64,000 nt of DNA. Source: Neocallimastix lanati (nom. inval.). Its lineage: Eukaryota > Neocallimastigomycota > Neocallimastigomycetes > Neocallimastigales > Neocallimastigaceae. Where the stretch lies: positions 375,001 through 439,000 of the forward strand of contig JACVTC010000030.1 of the NCBI GenBank assembly GCA_016946835.1. Reading direction: 5' to 3'. Of this stretch, positions 34,761 to 46,165 are shown piece by piece. A program made the position numbers and the translations under genes. Each line of letters opens with the position of its first letter. The stretch's first letter is position 1. A model generated the notes under the pieces. The model saw only the letters and a list, made by a program, of their open reading frames with translations, was not told where the DNA came from and did no database searches.

Positions 34761-34766
34761 TATAAA

Positions 34767-35076
34767 TGTTAAGGTTTTAGAGAATTAAATAAAAATAAAG
34801 TAAGGAAACACAAATTTTATTTATTTATTTATTATTTTTATTTATAAATTTATTTGATTTTATTTGATTTGATGATATTTAAAAATTAGTAGCAAAATTT
34901 ACAACTATTTATACTTTTTTTTTCAAGGCATAAAAGTTGTTCTTGCCACTAAATTACATTTTATTATTATTTTTCTTTTTATATATAAAAACTATTAAAT
35001 TTAAATTGATTTTTATAATCAATTATATAAAATTTAATTATAACAATATAAATAAAATACATTTATAATATTAATA

Positions 35077-35125
<49 letters not shown>

Positions 35126-35612
35126 CTATCTAAAATATTACTAATAAGAATTTATTTAATTGGCTAAAATTTTTATTACAATCTGTTAAAATATTCAAAT
35201 AAAAATAAAAATACTATTCTAATATAAAGGTTTTTAATAAAATAAAATATTTTTCAATATAAAATAAAACATTTCGATATAAAATTTTATAATAAAAGTT
35301 AAAATATAATATATAAATTTTTAATTATCAATATATAAAAATATTATTAATACAAATTTTCATTATTAATATAAAAATAAAAAAATAAGATTTATTATTA
35401 AAATTGTTAATATAAGTTTTAAATATATAAAAATATTACTATTAATATAAGATTTAATATAAAAATTATAAAGTTTAATATAATTTTTGATCTAATTTTT
35501 AATCTTTGAATTTAAAAATTTATTAAAGTACAAAAATAATAATGTACACATAATGTATTAGAAATAAATCGTAGATTTAATTAAGAATGCATTATTTAGT
35601 ACATTCTTATCA
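34767..35612 (-). repeat. A1 5' LTR
   Basis: 846 bp; pairs with 27609-28453 by shared markers (gatttgatgat, attattaaaattg). Followed on the plus strand by cagt and then directly by the next LTR. Confidence 0.92.
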
Positions 35613-35616
35613 CAGT

Positions 35617-35920
35617 TGTTAAGGTTTTAGAGAATTAAATAAAAATAAAGTAAGGAAACACAAATTTTATTTATTTATTTATTATTTTTATTTATAAATT
35701 TATTTGATTTTATTTGATGATATTTAAAAATTAGTAGCAAAATTTACAACTATTTATACTTTTTTTTCAAGGCATAAAAGTTGTTCTTGCCACTAAATTA
35801 CATTTTATTATTATTTTTCTTTTTATATATAAAAACTATTAAATTTAAATTGATTTTTATAATCAATTATATAAAATTTAATTATAACAATATAAATAAA
35901 ATACATTTATAATATTAATA

Positions 35921-35959
<39 letters not shown>

Positions 35960-36446
35960 CTATCTAAAATATTACTAATAAGAATTTATTTAATTGGCTA
36001 AAATTTTTATTACAATCTGTTAAAATATTCAAATAAAAATAAAAATACTATTCTAATATAAAGGTTTTTAATAAAATAAAATATTTTTCAATATAAAATA
36101 AAACATTTCGATATAAAATTTTATAATAAAAGTTAAAATATAATATATAAATTTTTAATTATCAATATATAAAAATATTATTAATACAAATTTTCATTAT
36201 TAATATAAAAATAAAAAAATAAGATTTATTATTAATATTGTTAATATAAGTTTTAAATATATAAAAATATTACTATTAATATAAGATTTAATATAAAAAT
36301 TATAAAGTTTAATATAATTTTTGATCTAATTTTTAATCTTTGAATTTAAAAATTTATTAAAGTACAAAAATAATAATGTACACATAATGTATTAGAAATA
36401 AATCGTAGATTTAATTAAGAATGCATTATTTAGTACATTCTTATCA
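35617..36446 (-). repeat. A2 3' LTR
   Basis: 830 bp with a T-run of about 30 (plus strand). Confidence 0.92.
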
Positions 36447-36464
36447 AGATGCCCCGACGAAGAC

Positions 36465-39400
36465 TCAAGCTTCTCTGTAAGCGGAGTTAAACTTTACTAA
36501 ATTTTTAAAATGAACATTCCTATCGAGTTGTTTCCCAGTTTTCTGATCGATTAAGGTTGCCGTGTTGAATTGAATTTTTAAAATTTTAAATGGTCCATTG
36601 TAATATGGTTCTAGCTTAGTGCGGCTAAAGTTTCTAACAAGAACAAGATCACCAGCCTTTAATTCTTTTCCTTTTTTCATACTTATTTGTTCTTCTCGTC
36701 TTGTTGCCCAATACTTGTTAGCATTCTTCACATTTTCGCATGCTTCTCTAGTCCATTGATAATGACGAACAAATTTTTCCATTAAGATTTCATCATATGA
36801 TTTACCTGCATTTTCAATTGTTCTTATGGCTATATCATAAGGCTGTTGGTCTTCTCTTCCATATACTAATTCAAAACTAGAATGTCCAGTAGCTGTATTT
36901 TTGGTAGTTCGAAGTGCCCATAAAGCAGAAGGTAAAACTTCATCCCAATCTTGATTTTTCCTTCCTAATAAACGGAGTAATTTTCCAATTTCTTTATTTC
37001 GATTTTCAGTAAGGCCATTTGATTCAGGGTGGTAAGTAGCTACAAATTTAACATATACATCATAAAGATCAAGAAAGATTTTAGTCATATCAGAAGTGAA
37101 TTGGACTCCATTATCAGTAGTAATAACTTGAGGTACACCATGTCTTGCAAAAACGTTTATTAAAAATTTAATTATATCAGAGGAAGTTATGTTTTCAGTG
37201 GGTTCGGCTTCAACCCATTTGGTAAAGTAATCAACAGTTACTATAATATATTGATTATTATTTCTTGTTTTTGGTAACGGTCCTATAATATCTAATCCTA
37301 AATGCACAAAGGGACCCTCCACTTTAGTTGGATGGTTTTCGGTTGGTTCTGGATATGGTTGAGGACGATTTAATTGGCATTTTTCACAATTACTAACAAT
37401 TCTTTTGATATCTTTAATCATATGATTCCAATAAAAGTTTTTCTTAAGTCTTTGATATGTTTTGTAATATCCTTCGTGGCCAATATTATGAGCTTCTAAA
37501 ATTAATTTAAACCTTTCATTTTCGTCCGTTATTAATTTTCTATAATTTCCATTGTCGATAAAGTAATCTTCACCATCAATAACAGTAAACTTTTCATTAA
37601 TAAATTCCTTTATAACCTTAGATAATAATTCTTCATTATTTCCATTAGTAATTTTTGTTAATAATATCTTTCTCTCTTCCTTACTTTTCATTCTTGAAAG
37701 AGCATCAGCTAACACATTCTTTTTGCCTGATTCATATTTTATATTAATTCCAAGCATACTAGCGGTTAGACACCATCTTGTTTGCCTTGCATTCAAAGGT
37801 TCTTTATTCTTAAATAAACCAACTAATGGTTTATGATCTGTGTAAATAGTTGTAGGTAATGGATTTCCTTCAATATAAGATTTAAATTTAGTCATACAGT
37901 AAAACAAAGCGGTTCCTTCTAAATCGGTAATACCATAATTCTTTTCAGCTTTCTTTAAACTTCTACTTATAAAGTGTATTGGATGCTCCTTACCGGTTTC
38001 TTCTTCTTTTTGTAAAAGAACTCCACCAATTCCATTATACGAAGCATCAGTTCTAATGATAAAAGGTTTGTCAAATGACGGAAATTTTAGAATAGGTGCA
38101 TTGATTAATTTTTCTTTTAGGAGTTCAAAGCTTTCTTGTTGTTCTTTATTCCATTCATATTTGGTATTCTTTTTCAATAATTTACATAAAGGTGAGGTAA
38201 TTTGAGCATATTTAGGAATAAAATCACGATAATATCCCACTGCTCCTAAAAATGATCTTAATTCATGAAGTGATGAAGGGGCTTCCCACTTCTTAATAGC
38301 TGTTATCTTACTTTCCATGGGACTTAATCCTTTAGTAGTAAGTTTGTGACCTAATACATCAACTTCAGTTTGAAGAAAATGGCACTTTTCAATATTAATT
38401 TTTAACTTGTTTTCTTTAAATACTTCTAATACTTGTTTAATATGAATTAAATGTTCTTCGATACTTTTTGAATAGATCAAAACATCATCAATAAATACAT
38501 AAACAAATTCACCAATAAAAGGGAATAAAATTTTATTCATTTCTCTTTGGAAGGTTGAGGGAGCTCCAGTAAGTCCAAAAGGCATAACCTTAAATTGATA
38601 ATTTCCAAACTTAGTAGTGAAAGTGGTTACTTCAACGCTTTCTTCATCCATTAAGATTTGGTGAAAACCAGAAAATAAATCAAGAGTTGTAAATATTTTA
38701 GCTCCTCCGAGACTATCAAAAATTTCATCTATATATGGAACTGAATAAGAATCTTTTTCTGTCATATCATTGACTTTTCGGTAGTCAATGCACAAGCGCC
38801 ACTTTCCATTGTGTTTTAGAATGAGTACTACTGGAGATGACCATTCTGAACAGGATGGTTCTATCAATCCTTTCTTAATAAGCTTTGTAAGTTCTTCTTT
38901 TAAGATATCTGATTTTAATTTAGTTAACCTATAACTTCTTAATTTTACTGGCTTTGCATTTGCTTTCAAACGGATCTTATGTGGTGAAAGTTTAGAAGGA
39001 GTTAGTTCTTCTGTTGAAGTGGCAACTATGTCAATCATTTCTTTGAGAATTTTAATAATTTGTTCTTTATAATCTTTATTTAAGGTACTTAAAAATTCAT
39101 CACTCTCAATAAATTCCATTGGAGTTAATTCCTTTATAATTTCCTTTTCATTATTCGTTTCTTCAACTTTTCTAATAGTGCAGATTATACTTTCTTCATC
39201 ATAATATTGATTATTTATTTTAGCTATTTCTTCGTATTCACTTTCTGACAAAAGTTTACATAGACTGTTTAAGGTTGGATGAATAAATAAACAATGATCG
39301 ATTTGAGTTTTAAAGTTTATTAACATATCATAAAATGAGTCTTCTTTCTCAATAATTCTAAAGTCCGCATTAAATTCATAATTATTAATTTTTACTGGTA

Positions 39401-40280
39401 ATCGAACAATAATTCCTTCCGAGTATTCTTCATCTTGTGTTGCTAGTTGGATTCTTCCACGACTTTTTCCAACTGTTTCATATTCACCAGGTAATTTATC
39501 AAAATACTGCTTAGTAACGATGCTTAGGTTACTACAAGAATCAATTAAAAGTTTTCCTAGTACTCCGTCAACACTTGCATCAACCATTGCTAAGTCTTCT
39601 TCGGCTACTTCATTACTTTTACTTATGTAGCTATGGTCATAGTTATTTACTAATAAAGTTCGTGCTATTACATTGTCTACAGTTCCAATTATTTTAGACT
39701 TTTCTAACTTTAAACCTTGAGTTAATTGTGAACGAATTTTAGGACATGCATTCAAGAGTTGACCTATCGTAATACTGGATTTAAGATTATTTAAATCATC
39801 CATAATATTGTAAGGTTCTTTATTATTCATCATTTTGATATTCCTTTTTACTAATTGAGTATTTCCATTATTAGTTTCCTTAGTTTTTGTTGAAATTAAT
39901 TTTTCCAAAGTATTAGTTTTATTTTGTTGATTATCTTTATTCATTTCTAGATCTTCTATTTCATTATCGATTACAAGTATATCTTCAGATTCAACTTTTT
40001 CCTTTCCTTTTGATGAATAATTGTTGTTTTCTTCTTTACTTTCTCTTACTCTTGTCATATTTCTTAATTCCTTTTCTTTTTGTTTTTCTTTGTTAATATT
40101 TGGTTGAGTTAAAATTGAAGGAAGTATTTGATTTTTATAAACTTTATTTGGTTTATTATGCAGCTCATTTTCTTTCTTCTTTCTTAAAGCAGGAGTTGCA
40201 AAAGGACGTGGATTATCTTTTAAACTTTTATGTACTTTCTTGGAATTATTTTCTTCTTTTTCGCTGTTATTATCATTCAT
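36465..40280 (-). CDS. pol: A2 Pol polyprotein
   Basis: 1271 residues from its ATG, the same domain order and catalytic residues as A1 Pol, including the D-S-C-S protease site, F-I-D-D and the H-H-C-C plus D-D-E integrase residues. About eleven substitutions against A1, all outside the catalytic positions (for example S/A after G-G before K-I-F-T in RT, I/V in A-T-Y-H of integrase). The leader part of the frame upstream of the ATG is 15 nt shorter than in A1, keeping the frame. No interruption. Translation is expected by -1 frameshift from gag. Confidence 0.95.
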   Translation of the reverse strand: MNDNNSEKEENNSKKVHKSLKDNPRPFATPALRKKKENELHNKPNKVYKNQILPSILTQPNINKEKQKEKELRNMTRVRESKEENNNYSSKGKEKVESEDILVIDNEIEDLEMNKDNQQNKTNTLEKLISTKTKETNNGNTQLVKRNIKMMNNKEPYNIMDDLNNLKSSITIGQLLNACPKIRSQLTQGLKLEKSKIIGTVDNVIARTLLVNNYDHSYISKSNEVAEEDLAMVDASVDGVLGKLLIDSCSNLSIVTKQYFDKLPGEYETVGKSRGRIQLATQDEEYSEGIIVRLPVKINNYEFNADFRIIEKEDSFYDMLINFKTQIDHCLFIHPTLNSLCKLLSESEYEEIAKINNQYYDEESIICTIRKVEETNNEKEIIKELTPMEFIESDEFLSTLNKDYKEQIIKILKEMIDIVATSTEELTPSKLSPHKIRLKANAKPVKLRSYRLTKLKSDILKEELTKLIKKGLIEPSCSEWSSPVVLILKHNGKWRLCIDYRKVNDMTEKDSYSVPYIDEIFDSLGGAKIFTTLDLFSGFHQILMDEESVEVTTFTTKFGNYQFKVMPFGLTGAPSTFQREMNKILFPFIGEFVYVFIDDVLIYSKSIEEHLIHIKQVLEVFKENKLKINIEKCHFLQTEVDVLGHKLTTKGLSPMESKITAIKKWEAPSSLHELRSFLGAVGYYRDFIPKYAQITSPLCKLLKKNTKYEWNKEQQESFELLKEKLINAPILKFPSFDKPFIIRTDASYNGIGGVLLQKEEETGKEHPIHFISRSLKKAEKNYGITDLEGTALFYCMTKFKSYIEGNPLPTTIYTDHKPLVGLFKNKEPLNARQTRWCLTASMLGINIKYESGKKNVLADALSRMKSKEERKILLTKITNGNNEELLSKVIKEFINEKFTVIDGEDYFIDNGNYRKLITDENERFKLILEAHNIGHEGYYKTYQRLKKNFYWNHMIKDIKRIVSNCEKCQLNRPQPYPEPTENHPTKVEGPFVHLGLDIIGPLPKTRNNNQYIIVTVDYFTKWVEAEPTENITSSDIIKFLINVFARHGVPQVITTDNGVQFTSDMTKIFLDLYDVYVKFVATYHPESNGLTENRNKEIGKLLRLLGRKNQDWDEVLPSALWALRTTKNTATGHSSFELVYGREDQQPYDIAIRTIENAGKSYDEILMEKFVRHYQWTREACENVKNANKYWATRREEQISMKKGKELKAGDLVLVRNFSRTKLEPYYNGPFKILKIQFNTATLIDQKTGKQLDRNVHFKNLVKFNSAYREA

Positions 40281-40407
40281 TTTTCTTTTTACAGCATTTA
40301 TAATGATATCATCCTCACTAAAATCAGATTCTTCAGATTCTTCGTTAAAGGAATTATTATCAATTGGAGTATTCTTAGTAAAAGTATTATTTTGTAAATT
40401 ATTTAAT

Positions 40408-40460
40408 GAAGCTATTGTTTTGTCATTGGGAGTGCTTCTGCTCCCATTTAGAAGTTTAAA
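40408..40460 (-). promoter_or_regulatory. A2 gag-pol -1 frameshift signal
   Basis: Same heptamer T TTA AAC (40460-40454), 7-nt spacer, hairpin arms 40446-40441 and 40432-40427, and downstream GCTTC partner (40412-40408) as in A1. Every base of the proposed pseudoknot is the same in both copies. Confidence 0.85.
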
Positions 40461-41353
40461 GACTTTTTGGAATATATTTCTTTTTTATTTTTTTCCATAA
40501 TCTTATTTAATTGAGGGCAATAGTATGAGTAATGACCTTCTTCCTTACAGAAGAAGCAAGTTTTAACGGATAAATTTCTCATTTTCTGGGTTGATTCTTC
40601 TATAATATCTTGAGGTTTCAGTTTATTATTTGTTTGACTTGTTTGGAAAGTTTCGTTTCTTCTTTTAGGATAAAGTCTTGAAGTAGTACTGTTTTGATTA
40701 TTTTGATTATGCTGGGAATTATTAACATTATAGGTATTAATATTATTGTTCCTTACAGAAAGTCTATCTACTTTCTCGGCAATTTTGAAAGCTTTCTCCA
40801 TACTTATATCATCTTTAAGGGATAATTTCTTCCAGGCTTCATAATTATTTTGAATAGAATCAATATAATCTAGTACACCAATGCGCTTTCTTCTCTTTTT
40901 ATCAAGTTTAGTGTACAAAGTTCTATATCTTACATTAAAGTCTTTAATCTTTTCGTTTCTTTTAATTCGCATTGCACGAAGTTCTTTAAGAAGTAAATTT
41001 TGGTCTTCTTTAATACCGTAAAAATTTTCAAGACTTGAAATAATTTTTTCAAGAGAAGGAAATTTATCATCATCAACATTTTCTTCTTCATCATCTTCTT
41101 CTTCATCTGATGAATCATCACTTTCATCATCACTATCTTCTCCCAAATCTTCAATAACGCGTTGTACTTCACCAGAGCTGGTAAGTAAACAAGCATTAAA
41201 TATTGTTTCCGGATCTGTGATACCTTGTATCTTGATCCAAAGTTTTAATTCAGTAGCCCAGGACTTTATATCTAAATTGTCCTTGCTAAGCTTCACTATG
41301 TCTCGTAATTCTTTCTTTAATTCTTTAAAACTTAAAGTACTTTTAGTAGACAT
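40448..41353 (-). CDS. gag: A2 Gag
   Basis: 301 residues, identical in translation to A1 Gag, with the acidic tract and CCHC knuckle (C266, C269, H274, C279). Only a couple of silent base differences from A1 were noticed, against many more in pol. This suggests strong constraint or a mosaic origin by template switching. Confidence 0.93.
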   Translation of the reverse strand: MSTKSTLSFKELKKELRDIVKLSKDNLDIKSWATELKLWIKIQGITDPETIFNACLLTSSGEVQRVIEDLGEDSDDESDDSSDEEEDDEEENVDDDKFPSLEKIISSLENFYGIKEDQNLLLKELRAMRIKRNEKIKDFNVRYRTLYTKLDKKRRKRIGVLDYIDSIQNNYEAWKKLSLKDDISMEKAFKIAEKVDRLSVRNNNINTYNVNNSQHNQNNQNSTTSRLYPKRRNETFQTSQTNNKLKPQDIIEESTQKMRNLSVKTCFFCKEEGHYSYYCPQLNKIMEKNKKEIYSKKSLNF

Positions 41354-42806
41354 TTCGTTTTTAGTTAATAATTTTTTTTTTTTTTATTATAAATTAACGA
41401 GGTTATTAAATACGAATAAATTTGAAAGTCCAACTTTAAAAATATAATTTAACAAGTAATTTAATATCGAATCAAATTTTAAAACAATATATCTTAGTAA
41501 TTTTTGAAAATAATAATTTTATTTGCTTTCTTTAGTAAGTATAAGCTCGAAATCCTTATCGACAACTTAGTAGAAATTATAAAGCACGAGGTTCTTTTCG
41601 ACTACTTTTTTAAGAATAATTTTAAGTTCGAAATCTTTATCGACAACTTAATAGAATAATTTTAAGTTCGAAATCTTTATCGACAATTCAATGAAATAAT
41701 TTTAAGTTCGAAATCTTTATCGACAACTTAATAGAATAATTTTAAGTTCGAAATCTTTATCGACAACTTAATAGAATATTTTTCAAGCTCGAAATCTTTA
41801 TCGACCACTTGAATTTTGTAATTTAGTATATTTGTAGTAATAAATTTAGAAGCAAAGTTTTATTTATTATTTTCACCTTTCAAAAATTTTTCTTTTTAAA
41901 CGATAAATATTGTATTGTTATAGCTAATAAAATTATTAATTAATTATAATTATTAAACACAAAAAATAATCTTTATTGTCGTACAATCTGATAGTACACA
42001 CTGTCTGACGTGCAGCTTACCTAATGATGTCATGCCACGCGTGTGCCACGATTACTATATTCAATATAAAATATAGCAGTTCAGAGCCTACTAGCCCAAT
42101 TACTATGTAGGATAAACTTAATCCGATAATCTATGTACGGAATAAAAAAAATTTTAAAAGTATTCAATAATATTTTTATTAACTAATAAAAATTAACTAA
42201 AAACACAATATTTTCAAAGTAAATTAAGATTCTATTACAGGAATTATATAACAAATAAAGTATCAGTAATAAAAAAAAATAAAAAAAATTTAAATGGCGA
42301 AGTTAGCCAAAGTCTGATACTTTATATAATAAAGTGCCTTATAACTAGCACAAAGAAAAGTAAAAAAAATATATAAAAAAAACAATCTTACGCCTTCGGT
42401 GACGTAAGCTCCTTATTCGCCAGTGCTTGGAAAGTACCCGCACCTTCGTGTGTTGAAACGTTGAAGGTTGAACTATTATTACCGGGTCGGTAACCAAATA
42501 CCTTCGTCTACTTTCCAATTAATCTCCAAATTAACTACTATTCAATAACCTACTATGAATAGAGTTAATTTGTTGCTATCTGAGAATACACTGTGTATGA
42601 GCTCTATCCGCTCCTTGTTATAATTTTACAAAATTTGTTTTTTTTTTTTGAATCTTAATTTTACTTATTTAAAAAAAATTTTTTTTATATATATATCAAA
42701 CAAGCGCCATAGGTTAATCAAAGGATTAACGACTTACTTGTTTATCAATATAAAATAAAAAAAATTAAAAAAAAATCTATGTTATTTACTATTATTTCTA
42801 TTTAAT
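41354..42806 (-). promoter_or_regulatory. A2 5' leader with expanded 40-bp repeats
   Basis: Same leader as A1, but with four central 40-bp units (41615-41780) against two in A1; one unit is variant (cgacaattcaatgaa). Shared block 1 lies at 42591-42613 and block 2 at 42384-42423. The primer site follows at about 42807-42824 (ccccgatatcttcacca, one base different from A1). Confidence 0.75.
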
Positions 42807-42830
42807 TCCCCGATATCTTCACCATATAAA

Positions 42831-43133
42831 TGTTAAGGTTTTAGAGAATTAAATAAAAATAAAGTAAGAAACACAAATTTTATTTATTTATTTATTATTT
42901 TTATTTATAAATTTATTTGATTTTATTTGATGATATTTAAAAATTAGTAGCAAAATTTACAACTATTTATACTTTTTTTTCAAGGCATAAAAGTTGTTCT
43001 TGCCACTAAATTACATTTTATTATTATTTTTCTTTTTATATATAAAAACTATTAAATTTAAATTGATTTTTATAATCAATTATATAAAATTTAATTATAA
43101 CAATATAAATAAAATACATTTATAATATTAATA

Positions 43134-43174
<41 letters not shown>

Positions 43175-43661
43175 CTATCTAAAATATTACTAATAAGAAT
43201 TTATTTAATTGGCTAAAATTTTTATTACAATCTGTTAAAATATTCAAATAAAAATAAAAATACTATTCTAATATAAAGGTTTTTAATAAAATAAAATATT
43301 TTTCAATATAAAATAAAACATTTCGATATAAAATTTTATAATAAAAGTTAAAATATAATATATAAATTTTTAATTATCAATATATAAAAATATTATTAAT
43401 ACAAATTTTCATTATTAATATAAAAATAAAAAAATAAGATTTATTATTAATATTGTTAATATAAGTTTTAAATATATAAAAATATTACTATTAATATAAG
43501 ATTTAATATAAAAATTATAAAGTTTAATATAATTTTTGATCTAATTTTTAATCTTTGAATTTAAAAATTTATTAAAGTACAAAAATAATAATGTACACAT
43601 AATGTATTAGAAATAAATCGTAGATTTAATTAAGAATGCATTATTTAGTACATTCTTATCA
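42831..43661 (-). repeat. A2 5' LTR
   Basis: 831 bp; carries one private base loss (gtaagaaac for gtaaggaaac) and a T-run of about 32. It abuts cagt and then the rest of the C LTR. Confidence 0.92.
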
Positions 43662-43665
43662 CAGT

Positions 43666-44292
43666 TAGTAAAATTAGAACTTTGGTTCAATGGTTAGTTA
43701 TACTGACCATGACCAATACTTCATGGGTTCGACTCACACCTCAACCCATTTTGCATTAATAATTATTTTATTAATTATTTTATTAATTATTAATAATATC
43801 TTCTTGAATATTCTTTCTGTATAAAATTATAGAAAGTTAAAGATTCTTTCGGTTCGTAATTCAACCGAAATGAATTTAGAAATTCTTATTATATAAATTA
43901 TTTTATTCTTTTTTGATAAGATTCATTTTCATCAATTAAAATCTATATTCTAGAAACTTTACATTATTAATTATTACAAACATATTTCTAAATATTTCTT
44001 TAAAATTATTTTTACATGTTAAAACTGTTTTTCCGTTAAAAGTATAAATAGTGCGAACTTCACGAATGGAAATATTTTTCTTCGTGCTTTTATTAATAAT
44101 AATTAACGTATAAGTAATTCGAAATATTACCTTGTTGATTAATATTAATAATTATTTTAAATTTTATAATTAATAAAAAATATTTCTAATAAAACGAATT
44201 ATTTATACAGATAGTGTAAACCTATTGAGTTTTCTTCTTTTGTGTGTTTCTATACCCCGTCCCGCCGTTACAATAGAAGCACCTCCGTTACA
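43666..44292 (+). repeat. element C 5' LTR, right part
   Basis: Continues the C LTR interrupted at 27608 and matches 48957-49583. Near its start is a tRNA-like stretch with an A box tggttcaatgg (43683-43693) and a B box ggttcgactca (43726-43736). It ends in two near-direct copies of ccgttacaata(g/a)aagcacct, the second straddling the LTR boundary. Confidence 0.88.
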
Positions 44293-44765
44293 ATAAAAGC
44301 ACCTGCTAATCCAAGCCCTCAATACCTTTGCGCTATCCCGCAGACATTCTACCGCACTTTTAGGAATTCTACTTTCTTAATATCTTTTGGCAATCGTTGG
44401 GTTTCTACTTTTACTAATACCTACTCTTCCGGTTCTCTCTATCTTAATCTAATAATCTTTGAATAAATCTTTTTATCTACTATCTCTTTAATACCGGACT
44501 TCTATATCTTTTAATCTCGGATTCTATCTCCTCCCAGACGAATAATTACTGCCTATTGATTCCTATTCAAATTATCACCTTGTCTGTTTTGAGTTACCCT
44601 CACTATTATATAATTCAATCCTTTGTATCTATTATATTACCGGATAATCCTAATCCTATGGTTGTTGAAATTAATTTTTATAACAAAAATTCTTGTACTA
44701 CCCGATCATATAATTCAAATTAAACTTGTACTACCCTATTAAGATAAAACTTACATTACCTTAAC

Positions 44766-44818
<53 letters not shown>

Positions 44819-45071
44819 GATAATATTAAATTAATCTTGTATTACCTTAACCCTTCAAAATTAATTCTAATATTTACCCAACAAAATTAATTAATAATTA
44901 GATAAATAATATTAAATTAATTTAATAAGAAAAAAATTTTTAATTTTTAGATAAATATTTTAGATTAATTTAGTGAATAAATCAATTAGTTCTAGATAAA
45001 TAAAAAAAAAAAAAAAAATTTTTTTTCATTTAATTTATTACAAAAATAATAAATTTTTTAAATTAGCTTAG

Positions 45072-45116
<45 letters not shown>

Positions 45117-46165
45117 ATAATAATAATAATATTAATAATTGTAATAATAATTTTTTATTTTTAATTATTTTAATAAATTACTTGCTTGAAATAATAGCAA
45201 GAAAAACCTGTTCAATTTTATTTTTTTTTATTTATTTATTTAAAAAGGCGTTTATACGAGCGAATAGAGCTCATATACAGAGTTAGAAGAATTATCTTCT
45301 TTAGTGTTGCACTCGACGAATAGATTTGGTTCTAGACTAGGTAAAACTCTATAAGAGAGCACCGTAGCCTATTATAAAGGAAAACGGTTCTAGGTTTGCA
45401 ACAACTCTGGCGAATAAGGAGCTTACGTCACCGAAGGCGTAAGATTAAAATTATATAGTATTTTAAAATTTTATTTCGTGCTTACTCGCGGCACTAGTTA
45501 TAATTGTACTGACGGTTTTTTCTATAGTTGTGAGTCAATAGTACTATTCTATTTTATCAATTAATAATTTTATAATTAATATTATAATTTTATAATTAAG
45601 AAAACAAAGATTAAAATATAAATATAAGGTTTATACGACTTCCAAAGCGACAGAAGTTGGTCTCTGTTTTCGTAACATTTTAGTGTTCAGATACTATTGA
45701 TATAGGGGAAAATAATTTGTTTTATTCTTTTCAGCTAACAATAAGTTAGACATAATAAAGAATCTAACAATATTACTTCCTTTTGTCTATAAGACATTAA
45801 CAATCGATTTTATCTGCGTTATCACTAAAAGGCTAAAGGAACTTATCGTATAAAACTTTGATAGATTATATATTTAGTTGGTCCAATACTATATAATCTA
45901 GTTTATATTTCAGTAATTTTTGATAAATAATTATAAAATAGAAATATTTAATTATAAAATATTATAAAGTGTTATTAAAATTTTGTGTTCTTATCCATTA
46001 ACCTTGGAAACCTACCAATAAACAACTTTTGAACTTTTGGAATCGCTACTACCTATCTAACTTTTGGATTATTGGAATCTCTACTACCACTTTGGGAACT
46101 TCTGGATTCTACCGCCTATTCTTTACCTTTGAAAACTTATTCTACTTTACCTTATTTATTTTAAT
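44293..46165 (+). promoter_or_regulatory. element C 5' leader
   Basis: A 1.87-kb leader without a credible gene; a 74-codon frame at 44242-44466 spans the LTR edge and has no motif. Two long A-runs (44770-44813 and 45076-45114). Block 1 gagcgaatagagctcatata (45258-45280) and block 2 (45407-45446, ctggcgaataagga ... ggcgtaagatt) are shared with the leader of element A. No TGG-type primer site is seen after the LTR. Confidence 0.65.

Larger units (their letters stand above)
27609..35612 (-). mobile_element. element A1: full-length Ty3/gypsy retrotransposon
   Basis: An 8004-bp minus-strand element with LTRs 27609-28453 and 34767-35612, opening TGATAAGAATG and closing CCTTAACA on its sense strand. 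cagt flanks it (27605-27608, 35613-35616). Both LTRs share the marker gatttgatgatattt in place of the shorter gatgatattt of A2, which pairs them. It contains gag, a frameshift signal, pol, a leader and a primer site, all uninterrupted. It is a candidate active element. Confidence 0.95.
35617..43661 (-). mobile_element. element A2: second full-length copy, in tandem with A1
   Basis: An 8045-bp minus-strand element of the same family. LTRs 35617-36446 and 42831-43661 share gatttt-atttgatgat and attattaatattg, unlike those of A1. It is flanked by cagt at 35613-35616 (shared with A1) and 43662-43665. The pairing of markers within each copy shows two separate insertions, not a duplication by LTR recombination. 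Confidence 0.95.

Noticed and set aside
35613-43665. A1-A2 tandem arising by unequal recombination between LTRs
   Set aside because: That would leave a single LTR between two internal regions; here two complete LTRs with cagt between them are present, and markers pair within each element.
43670-43745. Functional tRNA gene in the C LTR
   Set aside because: Only A/B-box-like parts match; acceptor and T stems do not pair, and the sequence is repeated in both LTRs.
44242-44466. 74-codon frame across the C LTR edge as a small gene
   Set aside because: Starts in the LTR, has no motif, and lies in the leader; composition is explained by the mixed sequence there.
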